A stretch of DNA of 64,000 nt. Source: Thysanoteuthis rhombus (taxonomy: Eukaryota > Mollusca > Cephalopoda > Oegopsida > Thysanoteuthidae). The notes under the pieces were generated by a model. That model saw only the letters and a list, made by a program, of their open reading frames with translations. It ran no database searches and was not told the origin of the DNA. Location: contig OY735228.1 in assembly GCA_963457665.1 (NCBI GenBank), forward strand, positions 1,214,352-1,278,351. Direction: 5' to 3'. The position numbers and the translations under genes are program-made. Shown in pieces: positions 53,401-61,064 of the stretch. Positions within the stretch are counted from its first letter, which is position 1. Each line of letters begins with the position of its first letter.

Positions 53401-56207
53401 GCAATGTAAAGCCCCCCCCCCCATCTCATGACTGTTAAGTAAGCAACAGGGGTCGGAAATAACCCTATCTATTTCCACACAAGTAGATGTGTGTATGGTG
53501 CTTTTTTTTTTTTTAGCCTCTTTAAAAAGATTTCACATGAACCTTAATAATGGGGGTGGGATTTTATTCTGGTTGTATCATTAAAGCAATTATTTCATTT
53601 GACAGATGAAGTATTATAACCCATTGTATTAATTTTTAGTTCATCTTGATTTAAAAATTTTTTATCACAACCTCCACTCTGGCTGTCACTTCTACATGTC
53701 TGCATTGTTTTCTCACTGCTGTAGTGGTGACGGCCCAAATTTGAACTTGTGCTAAAAACAACTTGAAAATCAAGATGACAGTAAATAGTAGTCAAAATTA
53801 CTATAATAGGCTTGGAAAATGACTTCTCTTATTTCTCCCATTTCTAATCTTCTATTGCAGACGATATCTTCGAGAAACGTTGAAAATGGCAAACGCTGAA
53901 GATTTAAATCGACTAACATCTTGTTCTCTTGTGTTATTGGGTCACATATTTTTATCATTAGGAAATAACAGGGTGAGTAACATTTACATATTTACTACTT
54001 TTCTTTTTTCAATTTTTTGTTTAAATAGCCACTCTACTGTATGTGAGTAGTGAGAGTGTGATGTGAGATGGTCTAGTAGCCTCGGTGATCATTGTTGCTA
54101 CTGATAGTGCCTTTGTATTTATAAGTGAAAATAGGCTCCAAACAGACTCCGAGGTGAATAGCCTTGAACTGTGTCTTAATCGGATTGAGAATTTTTATGA
54201 TTTACCTCACCAATTTTGTTATCTCCTGAAATATATTTAGCTCTTGTGTTTTTGTAAAAACTATTTTTTCTCATTTGACTTCTAGTCTTGAAAAAGTGAA
54301 GACATTCGATACAAAGTTTTCTCATACAGGTATCATCTGTCTCTCAGCAGTTGGTTTTATGAAAGGCCTACAGAACAATCAGATGTGAGAAAATTTTGAG
54401 TGTCCCCAGACCCCAAAAATAAGCTTTTTCAATGTCTGTCTGCCTTGATGTTGAAGGTTGTTGTTTGTCATCTGCTGAAGCTCATCTGGAAGACTTGAAA
54501 TGCAACAATGCGATCGTTTTTTTTAGTTGCATGCACTTTTCTATTGTGCATCACTTTGTAGACACTGAAAACTTCCTGCAAACCTGCTCTAAAGCTAACT
54601 GCCCTTTCAGAATCAAAGTCGATACTTTGCAGCACTCTCAATAGTTGTGGAAATCTTGTGTGAAGTTGTTTTTTAGTCTGGTCACGCTCAAATATTTCTC
54701 CCATATAAAATGATGGTAAATGCTTAGTTGCTTTATACCATTTCAGCTTATGGAAGGTTTTTATAGGAACATTCTACTTTTGAATAGCAGGGGAAATCTA
54801 ATTATTTCAGTGACATTCAAGTTTTTGTGATGATCCACTGATGCTAAAACTCTGAATCCATTTCAGCATTTTCATTCTTTTTCCCTGATGAAAATTTTGA
54901 TGAGACTTTTTTTTTTTTTTTTTTTTTTTGTAGGAAGCCATGAACATGGTGACCCCAGCAATGCAGCTTGCTGGTAAAATCCCAGATGTTCACGTCCAAT
55001 TGTGGGCCTCCTCATTACTCAAAGGTAATTTTGATTTGAACGTCAATCAAGCATCACTTTCTCGAAGCAGCCATTTGATTTTTAGTTTTTTCATTATTGA
55101 ACTTTTAGAGAAAATTTGTTGATAATCCAACAGTAACGATAGTGTCAAACCTCAGGTAGTCCGAATTCTAATGATACAAATTTAATATAATATGTATTAT
55201 AAAATGATACTTTTTTTTTTTTCATTTTTAGTACAAGACTTAATTCGATTTAGTACTAACTTTCTGAATGCACAAAAATTGAAGAATTAGTATGTCTCAT
55301 ATATATCCGAGGGTATTGTTCCGTTATATAAGAGATACTTATACAGCAAATGCTTTCACTGCAAATAGAGACTTACTATTACATTGGAGCTCAAATTTCA
55401 TAGTGTTGAAACCAATTGCATACCATATTTTAAATGTTATAATATCTTTGGTACAAGGTTTTTATGGGATTATTCATTTGTACTTATTGAGGCTTGGATG
55501 TATATCAAAGTGCTACACAAGGAGAAACATGAATGTTGCTAAAGGAGAAAATATTCAAAATTTTGACTTATTTCTATGGATCTTTATAATTTTTCTTTCT
55601 ATTTTTTCTTTTTGCTACATCACTAGATATTCTGACATTAGCCTCTATGAAAATGTATTTTAACATTTTGAAAATCAAAGAAAAAAACTCTGATTTCATT
55701 TGATAATTAAGAATTGGTTTCATACTTTTTTTAATGTTCTTCAATTCAGATCTGTACCATTTGTGTGGAGACCAGGTGAATGAAGCCGAGGGTTACAGAA
55801 TGCATACAAGCTTTTCTCAAGATCTCCTCAAAGACCACTTCCAATCCTCACAAATGTCAGAACATGGCCTAATACAGGTGAGAATAGATTTTGTCTAATG
55901 TTTATTACCAGTTTTTCCATGCTGTCAAAAAATGGCAGCTATATTGGAGTGATTTGCAATTGTATTGGACTTGAAAGAATATCAAAAACACAAATGTAGC
56001 TCAGTTCATGTTCAATACTTTCCAAATTTGAATTTTAAACTAAAGATACAAATGAACGTCTGCCTTGTTCCCATGCTATGATTGAAAATGAAAAATAAAT
56101 TGAAGTGATTTTAAAAAATTTCCATGTTTTTGTTTCGTCTTTTTCAGTGGACAGAAGGTCCTTGTCCTTTTCACTTGTCATCAGAAGCGTCCAGCAGTAT
56201 GTTATGA
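23921..56207 (+). CDS. MAU2: MAU2 chromatid cohesion factor (SCC4 homolog), whole gene, 19 exons
   Basis: MAU2 (Scc4) is the TPR-type partner of NIPBL/Scc2. It wraps the NIPBL N-terminus, and the pair loads cohesin on chromatin in the nucleus. Nineteen exons join in consistent phase to give 608 residues plus stop; human MAU2 has about 613. Collinear matches to remembered human MAU2 run from start to end: [118 protein letters not shown] and the WTEGP C-terminus. The start at 23921 (AAGATGG) gives the expected N-terminus. Introns run from 215 nt to 11.8 kb. Points of interest are an 18-nt exon 2 and a 45-nt exon 14 with no counterpart in human MAU2. Identification is firm; exon 2 is inferred. 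Confidence 0.95.
24401..24418 (+). CDS. MAU2: MAU2 exon 2 (18-nt microexon, inferred)
   Basis: Human MAU2 needs WLISQQ between LEKA (exon 1) and IPQFEDVKFEA (exon 3). The 18 bases after a strong polypyrimidine acceptor encode WALSSS in phase 0 and are followed by GTATCC. Joining exons 1, 2 and 3 gives [17 protein letters not shown], the same length as human WLISQQIPQFEDVKFEA. The conserved tryptophan in the right place and the exact length support it. The donor is weak, so this is an inference. Confidence 0.7.
25193..25428. repeat. Long palindrome (foldback) in MAU2 intron 2
   Basis: The left arm 25193-25293 runs from ATACCAACTTTTGTTCAGAC through GTTGACAC and ATTCATTCTACGTC to GTAATATCCG. 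The right arm 25314-25428 is its inverted, diverged copy. The arms are about 100-115 bp and the spacer 20 bp. Both arms are family K sequence, so it is two copies head to head. Confidence 0.7.
25793..25903 (+). repeat. Family K copy
   Basis: It reads TCCAACTTTTTTCTTCCGGT, CGTCTTTGATGTTAC, ATTCATTCTACGGTCTTCTT, parallel to the left arm of the palindrome at 25193. Confidence 0.55.
26081..26168 (+). repeat. Family K related copy
   Basis: It contains CATCTTGGTT and CACAACGTTTCGACCGCTGA followed by CTCCGACCTTCAACAG, in parallel with the copy at 30622. Confidence 0.5.
26170..28290. other. MAU2 intron 2, middle part, no gene seen
   Basis: AT-rich intron DNA. Positions 27400-27530 contain a GC-richer stretch with two diverged copies of a word like TGCCTAGRATCA. 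No protein-like frame was found. Confidence 0.45.
28296..28525 (+). promoter_or_regulatory. Candidate promoter in MAU2 intron 2: X-box, TATA box and short ORF
   Basis: GTCTCCATAGCAAC at 28296-28309 is a near-perfect RFX X-box palindrome. It is followed by a CT-rich stretch, then TATAAATA at 28376-28383. An ATG at 28439 opens 28 codons ([20 protein letters not shown] and on) with a local rise in CpG, and stops at 28525. The order and spacing look like a promoter, but no transcript or conserved protein is seen. Confidence 0.3.
29142..29222 (+). repeat. Dispersed repeat family G, copy 2
   Basis: GGTACACACAGAACATTTTA and TTATGTTGTGTCGTTT match the copy at 374-425. Confidence 0.45.
29813..30521. 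mobile_element. 709-bp element with inverted terminal repeats
   Basis: The first 23 bases, GGTCATTCCATGTCAAGTGG then ACC, recur perfectly inverted at the right end. A looser match extends over 60-70 bp on each side, to TTTTGCTCTAAC. The interior has an adenine run at about 30200 and no transposase, so it looks like a non-autonomous DNA transposon. I found no clear target-site duplication. Confidence 0.75.
30622..30717 (+). repeat. Family K related copy
   Basis: GTCTGAATCCTCATC, CATCTTGGTT and CACAACATTTCGGCCATTGT then CTTCTTCAG parallel the copy at 26081. Confidence 0.5.
31640..31702 (+). repeat. Family K related fragment
   Basis: It carries GTTGTTGGCTCAACATTTGT and GCCGATCCATTCTACAGCC, a diverged form of the family K core. 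Confidence 0.35.
32040..32160 (+). repeat. Family K related fragment
   Basis: CAGAACATTTTGATCGTGCG then CCCTCCAAGCTTCGTTCAG follows the core order of family K, with more divergence. Confidence 0.4.
32700..33006 (+). repeat. Dispersed repeat family D, copy 2, with doubled end
   Basis: TAGTAGTTTGCTG, GTTGAATTGTCTTCA and GAAGTGGATTAGTTTCTGTT match 16671-16848. The closing part (GAAGTGGATT to TTTACTTTTCATT) is present twice in tandem here. Confidence 0.6.
34676..34970 (+). repeat. tRNA-derived SINE in MAU2 intron 2
   Basis: The head reads GAGTGACGGAACGGTCAATG, with a B-box-like CCGAGTTCAATATCC at 34721-34735, then CAGCTGAAACAGTTTGTGTT and CACTTTGCGCTAA. The body contains GCAAACTGGGCTCTCTGGCT. 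Related copies are at 35335, 38440, 38960, 43610 and 45590. Confidence 0.65.
35335..35510 (-). repeat. tRNA-derived SINE, inverted
   Basis: Read on the minus strand it has GGCTGAAACTACTTGCATTC, GATTAGCACTAATGCCCCTG and AGGTATGAATCCACACCC, matching the SINE at 34676. Confidence 0.55.
36229..36294 (+). CDS. MAU2: MAU2 exon 3
   Basis: This 66-nt exon encodes [20 protein letters not shown] and KQ, matching human FEDVKFEAASLLSELY. The donor is CAG|GTAAGT. Two acceptors lie close together (after 36228 and after 36237). The first keeps phase 0 with exon 2 and gives the same length as the human protein, so it is preferred. Confidence 0.87.
37277..37372 (+). CDS. MAU2: MAU2 exon 4
   Basis: This 96-nt exon (32 codons, phase 0 to 0) encodes [20 protein letters not shown] and [12 protein letters not shown]. 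Human MAU2 has SVDAAKPLLRKAIQISQQTP and [11 protein letters not shown]. The acceptor is CATCAG and the donor GCT|GTAAGT. It is one of the best conserved TPR helices. Confidence 0.95.
38440..38650 (+). repeat. SINE body fragment
   Basis: GCAGACTGGGCTCTCTAGCC then TTGGTTGGGAACAAGTCTAGG parallels the body of the SINE at 34676. It lies in MAU2 intron 4. Confidence 0.5.
38960..39062 (-). repeat. SINE fragment, inverted
   Basis: GGATTCATGCCTTTCGCAAG and ATTAGTGTGAAATAAACACA then AACTGTCCCAG are the reverse complement of the mid part of the 34676 family. Confidence 0.5.
39762..39950 (+). repeat. Composite SINE with tRNA-like and 5S rRNA-like parts, copy 1
   Basis: TAGCTCAATGGTTAAAGC at 39770-39787 is a tRNA-type A box and GTTGGACACAAGTTC at 39816-39830 a degenerate B box. 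At 39861-39901, GATCAGTACCTAGATGGGTG then ACCATTTGGGAATACCTGG is the internal control region of 5S rRNA. The region after it matches that behind the 5S part at 63569. Confidence 0.65.
41295..41417 (+). CDS. MAU2: MAU2 exon 5
   Basis: This 123-nt exon (41 codons) encodes [20 protein letters not shown] and [21 protein letters not shown]. Human MAU2 has QLHTLEKDLVSACDLLGVGA and [13 protein letters not shown]. The acceptor is TTTTTCAG and the donor ATG|GTGAGT. Intron 4 before it is 3.9 kb and holds several SINE pieces. Confidence 0.94.
42218..42276 (+). repeat. Short dispersed repeat, copy 1
   Basis: TTTTAAAAGAGATCTACCAG, ACATGTATAT and TTTCAGTAGTCATAGA recur around the AT array at 47395-47570, where the AT part is greatly expanded. 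Confidence 0.45.
42376..42411. repeat. T36 run
   Basis: Thirty-six thymines without a break in MAU2 intron 5. Its length may be unreliable because of sequencing. Confidence 0.9.
42905..43060 (+). CDS. MAU2: MAU2 exon 6
   Basis: This 156-nt exon (52 codons) encodes [40 protein letters not shown] and [12 protein letters not shown]. Human MAU2 has [20 protein letters not shown] and YLDAGQ. The acceptor is CTTTCAG and the donor CAA|GTGAGT. Confidence 0.95.
43610..43875 (-). repeat. tRNA-derived SINE, inverted, in MAU2 intron 6
   Basis: On the minus strand it has a B-box-like GAATTCAATTCCCAGCTG, CATTCACTTTGCATTAATGT and CCTTAGGAAAGTCATAAATC, matching the SINE at 34676. Confidence 0.6.
44562..44637 (+). 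CDS. MAU2: MAU2 exon 7
   Basis: This 76-nt exon encodes [20 protein letters not shown] and LHSDD, then one base of a split glutamate codon. Human MAU2 is almost identical here ([20 protein letters not shown]). The acceptor is TCTCCAG and the donor ATG|GTAAGA. It ends in phase 1. Confidence 0.95.
45277..45350 (+). CDS. MAU2: MAU2 exon 8
   Basis: This 74-nt exon completes the split glutamate and encodes [20 protein letters not shown] and LVYL. Human MAU2 has [20 protein letters not shown]. The acceptor is TGTCAG and the donor CTG|GTAGGT. Confidence 0.95.
45590..45725 (-). repeat. SINE fragment, inverted
   Basis: GGCTCTTGCCTTTCTCAAGG and GCCCTACTATTTAACCAGAG resemble the inverted mid part of the 34676 family. 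The match is loose. Confidence 0.35.
47230..47320 (+). CDS. MAU2: MAU2 exon 9
   Basis: This 91-nt exon encodes [20 protein letters not shown] and [10 protein letters not shown], then one base of a split methionine codon. It matches human [20 protein letters not shown] and KALMQLEKLKM. The acceptor is TTTCAG and the donor AAA|GTATGT. Confidence 0.95.
47395..47570 (+). repeat. (AT)n/(ATGT) array in a dispersed repeat
   Basis: AT repeats with TATATG variants at 47454-47545 are flanked by TTTTTAAAAGAGATTTACAG and TTCCAGTAGTCTTGATAGAT, the two halves of the short repeat seen intact at 42218. Confidence 0.7.
48666..48769 (+). CDS. MAU2: MAU2 exon 10
   Basis: This 104-nt exon completes [20 protein letters not shown] and encodes [15 protein letters not shown]. 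Human MAU2 has MLDCSPILSSFQVILLEHII and MCRLVTGHKATALQE. The acceptor is TATTCAG and the donor GAA|GTAAGT. Confidence 0.95.
49518..49595 (+). CDS. MAU2: MAU2 exon 11
   Basis: This 78-nt exon (26 codons) encodes [20 protein letters not shown] and QIHTLL, against human ISQVCQLCQQSPRLFSNHAA and QLHTLL. The acceptor is TATTCAG and the donor TTG|GTAAGA. The next intron is the shortest of the gene (215 nt). Confidence 0.95.
49811..49876 (+). CDS. MAU2: MAU2 exon 12
   Basis: This 66-nt exon (22 codons) encodes [20 protein letters not shown] and FK, against human GLYCVSVNCMDNAEAQFTTA. The acceptor is GTTTTAG and the donor AAA|GTAAGT. Confidence 0.95.
50397..50530 (+). CDS. MAU2: MAU2 exon 13
   Basis: This 134-nt exon encodes [36 protein letters not shown] and MPQRVSSS, then two bases. 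It aligns with human AFIVTNLASVYIREGN and YSLLERINPDHS. It is less conserved than its neighbours. The acceptor is TTTGCAG and the donor CATC|GTAAGT. It ends in phase 2. Confidence 0.92.
50884..51150. repeat. Dispersed repeat family F, copy 2
   Basis: TATAATCATGGATGAAGTCA, TCAAATGGTTGATATC and TATATCCTTTGCTTAATGTG match the copy at 5508 in order. It is in MAU2 intron 13. Confidence 0.6.
51383..51427 (+). CDS. MAU2: MAU2 exon 14 (candidate cassette exon)
   Basis: This 45-nt exon encodes [15 protein letters not shown] and enters and leaves in phase 2, so inclusion or skipping both keep the frame. The remembered human protein passes from LLERINPDHSFPVSSH straight on and has no such segment. The acceptor is TTTTCACAG and the donor CAG|GTATGT, both good. 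The insert is hydrophilic, with RKKS and STDSE, which resemble basophilic and acidic kinase sites. Whether it is always included is not known. Confidence 0.8.
51482..51760 (-). repeat. tRNA-derived SINE, long form, inverted, in MAU2 intron 14
   Basis: On the minus strand it contains GGGGCTAGCAACTCCACCTC, ACTTGCTATT and TACTAATGTCCTCGAGGGAG, as in the SINE at 4765. It carries a run of 19 adenines (51664-51682) and a C11-AGCT-G10 palindrome (51684-51708). Confidence 0.65.
52450..52516. repeat. (TTTC/T)n tract
   Basis: Thymine runs split by CTTTC at about 18-bp steps, in MAU2 intron 14. Confidence 0.8.
52699..52776 (+). CDS. MAU2: MAU2 exon 15
   Basis: This 78-nt exon encodes [20 protein letters not shown] and AGYSEA, then two bases of a lysine codon. 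Human MAU2 has SSHCLRAAAFYVRGLFSFFQ and GRYNEAK. The acceptor is TTTTTCAG and the donor CCAA|GTAAGT. Confidence 0.95.
53861..53972 (+). CDS. MAU2: MAU2 exon 16
   Basis: This 112-nt exon encodes [38 protein letters not shown]. Human MAU2 has [20 protein letters not shown] and [18 protein letters not shown]. It is the most conserved stretch of the gene. The acceptor is ATTGCAG and the donor AGG|GTGAGT. Confidence 0.96.
54468..54704 (-). other. Unrecognised 78-codon antisense frame in MAU2 intron 16
   Basis: The frame reads [40 protein letters not shown] and [20 protein letters not shown]. Its composition is balanced and unlike the repeat-driven frames nearby. I cannot name a family, and it may be chance or an old pseudogene. 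Confidence 0.2.
54907..54929 (+). repeat. T23 run forming the exon 17 polypyrimidine tract
   Basis: The run ends one base before the TAG acceptor of MAU2 exon 17, so the homopolymer serves as the whole polypyrimidine tract. Confidence 0.85.
54934..55024 (+). CDS. MAU2: MAU2 exon 17
   Basis: This 91-nt exon encodes [20 protein letters not shown] and [10 protein letters not shown], then one base of an aspartate codon. Human MAU2 has ESNNMVVPAMQLASKIPDMS and VQLWSSALLRD. The acceptor GTAG directly follows an unbroken run of 23 thymines. The donor is AAAG|GTAATT. Confidence 0.95.
55750..55877 (+). CDS. MAU2: MAU2 exon 18
   Basis: This 128-nt exon encodes [34 protein letters not shown] and QMSEHGLIQ. 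Human MAU2 has DLNKACGNAMDAHEAAQMHQ and NFSQQLLQDHIEACSLPEHN. The acceptor is ATTCAG and the donor CAG|GTGAGA. Confidence 0.94.
56148..56207 (+). CDS. MAU2: MAU2 exon 19 (C-terminus, stop)
   Basis: The last coding exon encodes [19 protein letters not shown] and a TGA stop. Human MAU2 ends TWTDGPPPVQFQAQ and so on to SLASLL, so the WT-D/E-GP motif and a short serine-rich tail are shared. The acceptor is TTTTTCAG. The 3' UTR follows and its end is not determined. Confidence 0.93.
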   Translation, partial: WTEGPCPFHLSSEASSSML

Positions 56208-57276
56208 GACGAAACCCCCAGTCTGGCTAGAAGAGCACAATACAGACAGAATCCCCCCCCTTCTCTCTCTCTCTCTCCAACCCATTGGGGAGGGTGAGGA
56301 GGTGTGGTGGATCTTAGGGCACATGGTTGCAGGGAGCGGGTGTTAAGCAGCCATTCAGTGGGGGGAGGGATTTGAAAAAAAGATAAAAAAAGGAGGAAGG
56401 AGCTGCAGCCGGGACTTGAAGTTTTTTTAAACATCAAATGTGGTCTGCTTTTTTTTTCTTTTTTTTTTTTTTCTCAATTGTGGGTGGGTGAATGTGGACT
56501 TTATGGCCTCTTATTGGTCAACAATCCTCGTAACTCCCATTTTATCCCTTAACAGAGGGCAAGGGGTTGGGAGTTGGCTATTTGGGGCTCTGACCTCCAT
56601 CTTTGTTTGTATAATTCTCAACATCAACATTGTCAAATCTTAACAACTTCACCAAGTGACTCTCTCTCTCTTGATTAACATCACAAGTCCAACCACCATA
56701 ATACAAAGTGTCCATAAAGTCTTTATCTATTTTATTAAACTGTTTAAACGAAAACAGACAGGAACTTTATGGATACCCTGTATTGTTCCAACCCATTCGA
56801 CCCCACCCCCAGGATGAATGTCTAACCTGAGTGTGATCCCTGCCCTCTCACCTTGCATGCCTGAAATCTCATTTCAAAATTACCTCATTATTCTTTGAAT
56901 CCTCTACACTATGATTCTGATCTTCATATCAACACTGATTCATCTAACCTTTAGGGTCACACGTTCAAATTTCCATATTCAACCCCCCCCCCTTCCTGCC
57001 TCTCACATGTTTTCATGATTTCCACATCCAAGCCCCCACCCGCCTCTCCTGCCACTTTATCCAATCATTCGGCTGAATCACTGCCATTGCTTTCTGCTGC
57101 TGCTGCCGCCGCCGCTGCTAATTACACAAATTTCTCTTCATTTTGGCCACTCGTATCAACTTTTCACCCAGGCATTGAAACAAAGAAGAAAAACTCCATT
57201 CATCCGAGCAGAGACACCTTTACATGTCTCTCCAGTCAGCTTCTCATCCCCCCCCTGACCCACACTCCCTCCCAGG
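56208..57276 (+). other. MAU2 3' UTR and downstream flank
   Basis: DNA after the stop with C-runs, a T-run near 56460 and a CTG/CCG triplet run at 57094-57119. I saw no AATAAA before 58435, so either the 3' UTR is long or a variant signal is used. Confidence 0.45.
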
Positions 57277-57532
57277 GTTGCTAGATCGGGCTACAAAGGG
57301 AGATAATCTGGACGTCATCTCTGAAACTTACCCAACACAAGCATTGAAATAGAATTGAATTTTGAAATTGTTCTAGTCTGGAGGCAGCAGCTAGCCTCTA
57401 GAATTTGGTTTTGAACATCTGCCTCCAGACTCCCTAGGTTTCCAAATTTTGTAAAATTATTCCAATGGCCGTGTTGGGTAAATCTCCAAGACACAGCATG
57501 GATTATTTTGTTTTGTTGCTCTATCTGGCAAT
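57277..57532. repeat. Foldback element family A, copy 2
   Basis: The left arm reads GTTGCTAGATCGGGCTACAA then AGGGAGATAATC. The right arm is its inverted form, ending CTATCTGGCAAT. At 256 bp it is shorter than the copy at 858. Confidence 0.7.
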
Positions 57533-57548
57533 TCTGTTCCCACCTGCT

Positions 57549-57621
57549 AGGAGGAGGAAGAGGAGGAGGAGGAGGAGGAGGCAGGTGTTATCTTGATTTG
57601 AGAGAGAGAAAGAGAGAGAGA
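57549..57621. repeat. (GGA)n and (GA)n microsatellites
   Basis: GGA units at 57549-57582 and a GA run at 57600-57621. Confidence 0.85.
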
Positions 57622-58188
57622 TGTCTTTCAAACTCTTTACCCATTTCTTTTCATCTTCAACATGTTCTTTGGGGAGATGGAGACATAAGTCCCATTGATG
57701 GCTTGATGGGTCATCTTTGACTTGGGCATTTCCGCCACAGCCTCTATCCAATGTCTGTGAGATCATCCTCCTGCCTGGATGCCTGAACTTATGAGATTGT
57801 AGACACTGAATGCTGATTGTTCGGTTTTCCTCTTTTGGTCATGGCTCAACCGATAAAGGCATTGATTGATTCTTCAGTCTAGCAACAAGTATCAAGACTT
57901 AGGGTCAATTTTCCACATTCCCCTTGCCTTCTTTCGTGCCATTCTTGGTCTTGTGAGGTCTGCAGTATTCATCATTTGAGCTCAGCAATTCAAGCCTGGG
58001 TTCTGGAGATTTTCTACCTATACTAATTCCTTGCACCTACCTGTCTATGTAGCCAAATACAGACTTTGATCTTATTTCATTGGTTGAAGACATTGAGTTT
58101 TTGACTAGGAACTTCAAGCGTAACTTTGAATCATTCACTCTTCACATCATACAATTATGTTATTACTTTCTAAAATTCACGAAGTAGA

Positions 58189-58412
58189 GTTGCCATAAAG
58201 GGAGATAATCCGAACTTTAATCTCAATACTTACCGAACGCAGGCATTGGAATTGCATCAAATATGGAAACTGTGCAAGTCTGGAGGCAGATGTTCAATAC
58301 CAGGGTTTTCTGACTGGTTTGATTCCCAAATTTGATGCTATCCTTAATGCGTGTGTTGGGTAAGTCTCAGAGATAGTTTGGATTATCTCCCCTTGTGGCC
58401 AGATCTGGCAAC
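58189..58412. repeat. Foldback element family A, copy 3
   Basis: The left arm is GTTGCCATAAAGGGAGATAA and onward to GCAGGCATTGGAATTG. The right arm ends GATTATCTCCCCTTGTGGCC then AGATCTGGCAAC. At 224 bp it is the shortest copy. Confidence 0.75.
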
Positions 58413-58940
58413 TCTGCTGCAAAGTGACATGCAGAATAAAATGGGGTAGGGGAGGAGAATGGTGAGTGTCCTTGCTCATTTGGTAATAAGACAAAGCAGG
58501 CGCCATTCACTCCATTTTTCCTTGTACTTACCATTCCTTATCCTCAAAATGTATCGGATAAAATTTGATCTACAAACTTGGTATTCCATCAGGGAGAATA
58601 ATAATCCAATGGTGACCCCCTCCTTCTCTTTAAAACTTTAGAATTAGATTCATATCCGAACACTTGTTCATCAATGATTCTACTATCTTTTTCATTTTTG
58701 ACTTGGAAAATTTTGCACTAAAAAAAATGAACTTCCCATTTCAACTTTTAGTTTTAGTCTTGATATATTTGAAAAGAGAAAAAATTATCTATTCTTGGCT
58801 CTGGTTAGTTTTCTTTCTTTCTCATCTACTTGGTTTTATTTTCTGTAAAAAGATTTCTTCCCTTTATTTGGTTATGAAATGCAAATGCCTCCATCACATC
58901 ATGAATTCATTCCCTTCAAAAGATAATACAGAGTAATAGT

Positions 58941-58997
58941 TATCCATTGCAAGATAAAGGCTCTTGTAACAGTGAAAGTAATCCATTGCAAGATAAA
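58941..58997. repeat. Short tandem duplication
   Basis: ATCCATTGCAAGATAAA occurs twice, about 40 bp apart. Confidence 0.7.
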
Positions 58998-59032
58998 TGC
59001 CATGACTCTTAAATAAAACTCAGTTGCCATCA

Positions 59033-59062
59033 ATCACAATAAAACAGAAATTTTATTGTGAT
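59033..59062. promoter_or_regulatory. Perfect hairpin containing AATAAA, candidate MAU2 poly(A) signal
   Basis: ATCACAATAAAA and TTTTATTGTGAT form a 12-bp stem with a six-base loop (CAGAAA). AATAAA lies in the 5' arm. Other AATAAA hexamers lie at 58435, 59012 and 59763, so which one is used is unknown. Confidence 0.3.
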
Positions 59063-60521
59063 AGCCGTAGATCAGCAATGACAGAACTTCCTGTCATTCG
59101 CAGTTAATGGTTTTATTGTTTCCCTTTGAACTGTTCTTTCTATTTCATTAATGTCCACATAGTCATTATGAATGCTTATTCTTTTGATTAGTGATTTGAC
59201 GATTGGGCCTTGCAATGGGATCTCCACTTGGGCCCACTCTTTTGCAATTCTTCTATCTACTTGCAACCTACTTTTGAAATCTCTAGTACACAAACTTCTA
59301 TAGGTTTAAGCGTCTATTCTTACTTTTTTAAAAATTATATCTGAGAAAATACCTGTCGCTTTGGTAACAGTATAATTAAGGGTGAAAATCTGAAGTACTG
59401 AAAAAAATAGAAGTAGTTGCCTGAAGCAACCTTCTCTGGCATTTGACCAAATCTTCCACTTATAGATACTTGAAAGTTAGTTCAATTCCACCTCATTTTA
59501 CTTTCTTTTTCTCGTTTACTCTCAATGGCCGAGTTCAGCCTTTCTCCTTTAGCAAATATCTTTGTTCCACCCCTGCCCTTTTGTATACTGCTACCCTTTA
59601 ATTCTCTTCTTCTTCCTGCTGCAATTCTCTTCTTGGAACTGCTCTTCTACCCTCACTCCTTTTGACATAAAGTTTGTATTTTAAAAGTGTGACCGACTGA
59701 CAGACGGATGGACCGACGGCAGCGTGACAGAGGGGCAGATACATTGCTTATTATGATTATTGAATAAAGAACTTAGCAGCTCATCTTTCCTTCCCACCCA
59801 CCCTTGTGATTAAAGAGACTTTTTTTTTTCTTTTTTTTTTCATCTGCACCAAAACCAACAAAGGATAAAAAGACCATTTATTTTTCTCATTTTTGACTCT
59901 TTCTAGGAAGCCACAAAAATTCTCATGATTTCTTTTTGTTTGATTATTATAAAAGGACTGGATTGATTGTTGTTGGATTCTATCAAAGAATTTTGGATTA
60001 TTGGTCGATCTTTCGAAGTGTCCACTTGTCTCTCTACACACACACATACACATGTACGCACAGGGCAAGAAAGGCTCCAAAATTCAAACTTGTAGTGAAT
60101 GCATTTTTTTCTTCTTTTTTTTTTTTTTTGTTGTTGCTTTGCTTCGATTTTCTAATCTGGTAAATGGGAAACGGAATCAATCTTTCTAGATTGATGAACA
60201 AAAGAAAATTCGTCAAAATTCACTGGTTCACTTGTTACAGTTCAAAAGGTCAAATTTCACTTGGCTTTGAATTTTCCTTTCTTACCTCCCTTTATTGTTT
60301 CAGATATTTATTTGGAAGATCAACCATTTCTTTTGATATTTTTAAAGATTTTCTTTCTTTTTTGTAACTGGCACATTCTCCCCGCCCTCATGCAGTTCAA
60401 TCAATGAGTTCAAGAATCACATGAAGATGGTTACTATTAAGATTTGTCTATATCAAAACTTAGAACATAATTTTTATCCTTAATTGAAAACCATTTTGTA
60501 TGATAAATGGAAATATTGACC

Positions 60522-60733
60522 TGGAATAAGATGAAAAAATATATTTATTAGGATTGTAGTAAGAAAAATATTTGAGGAATAAGGTACAAAAAAAATATTC
60601 ATGAGGAATAAGTCAGAAAAAATAATCATGGGGAATAAGGTAAAAAAAAAAAATTTACTTGGAATGCAGTAAAAAAGATATTTATAAGGAATTGGGTGAC
60701 ATATTTACTAGGAATAAAAATGAATATATTAAG
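60522..60733. repeat. Minisatellite, 24-30 bp unit, about eight copies
   Basis: Each unit starts GGAATAAGGTA-like (GGAWTRNRGT), continues with an adenine run and ends in ATTTATNA. Eight diverged units follow one another. Confidence 0.7.
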
Positions 60734-61061
60734 CTGCTGATAGATTTAACTGTTAAAGAAAATTAAAAGAAATAATGCTTGTGAGTTTGTTTTTTTTTTC
60801 TTTAATGCTAGTCATATTCCTCTGAACTTTTAAAGATATTGGCCAATCCAATGACTTTATGAGGATCACTGCATCCAGCATGCTGGTTTCAGACGTTTCT
60901 GCATCTACTTTCTAACTCAAAAAACAACTAAAATAAACTATGAAATTAAAATGATTTATTGAAATACAAGTATTAAGATTATTTTTTGAATTAACAGTTA
61001 CAGTTTATCAGCTCCATAGTTAACTAAATTGTCAAATGAGTTCAAAATCAAATATATATAT

Positions 61062-61064
<3 letters not shown>

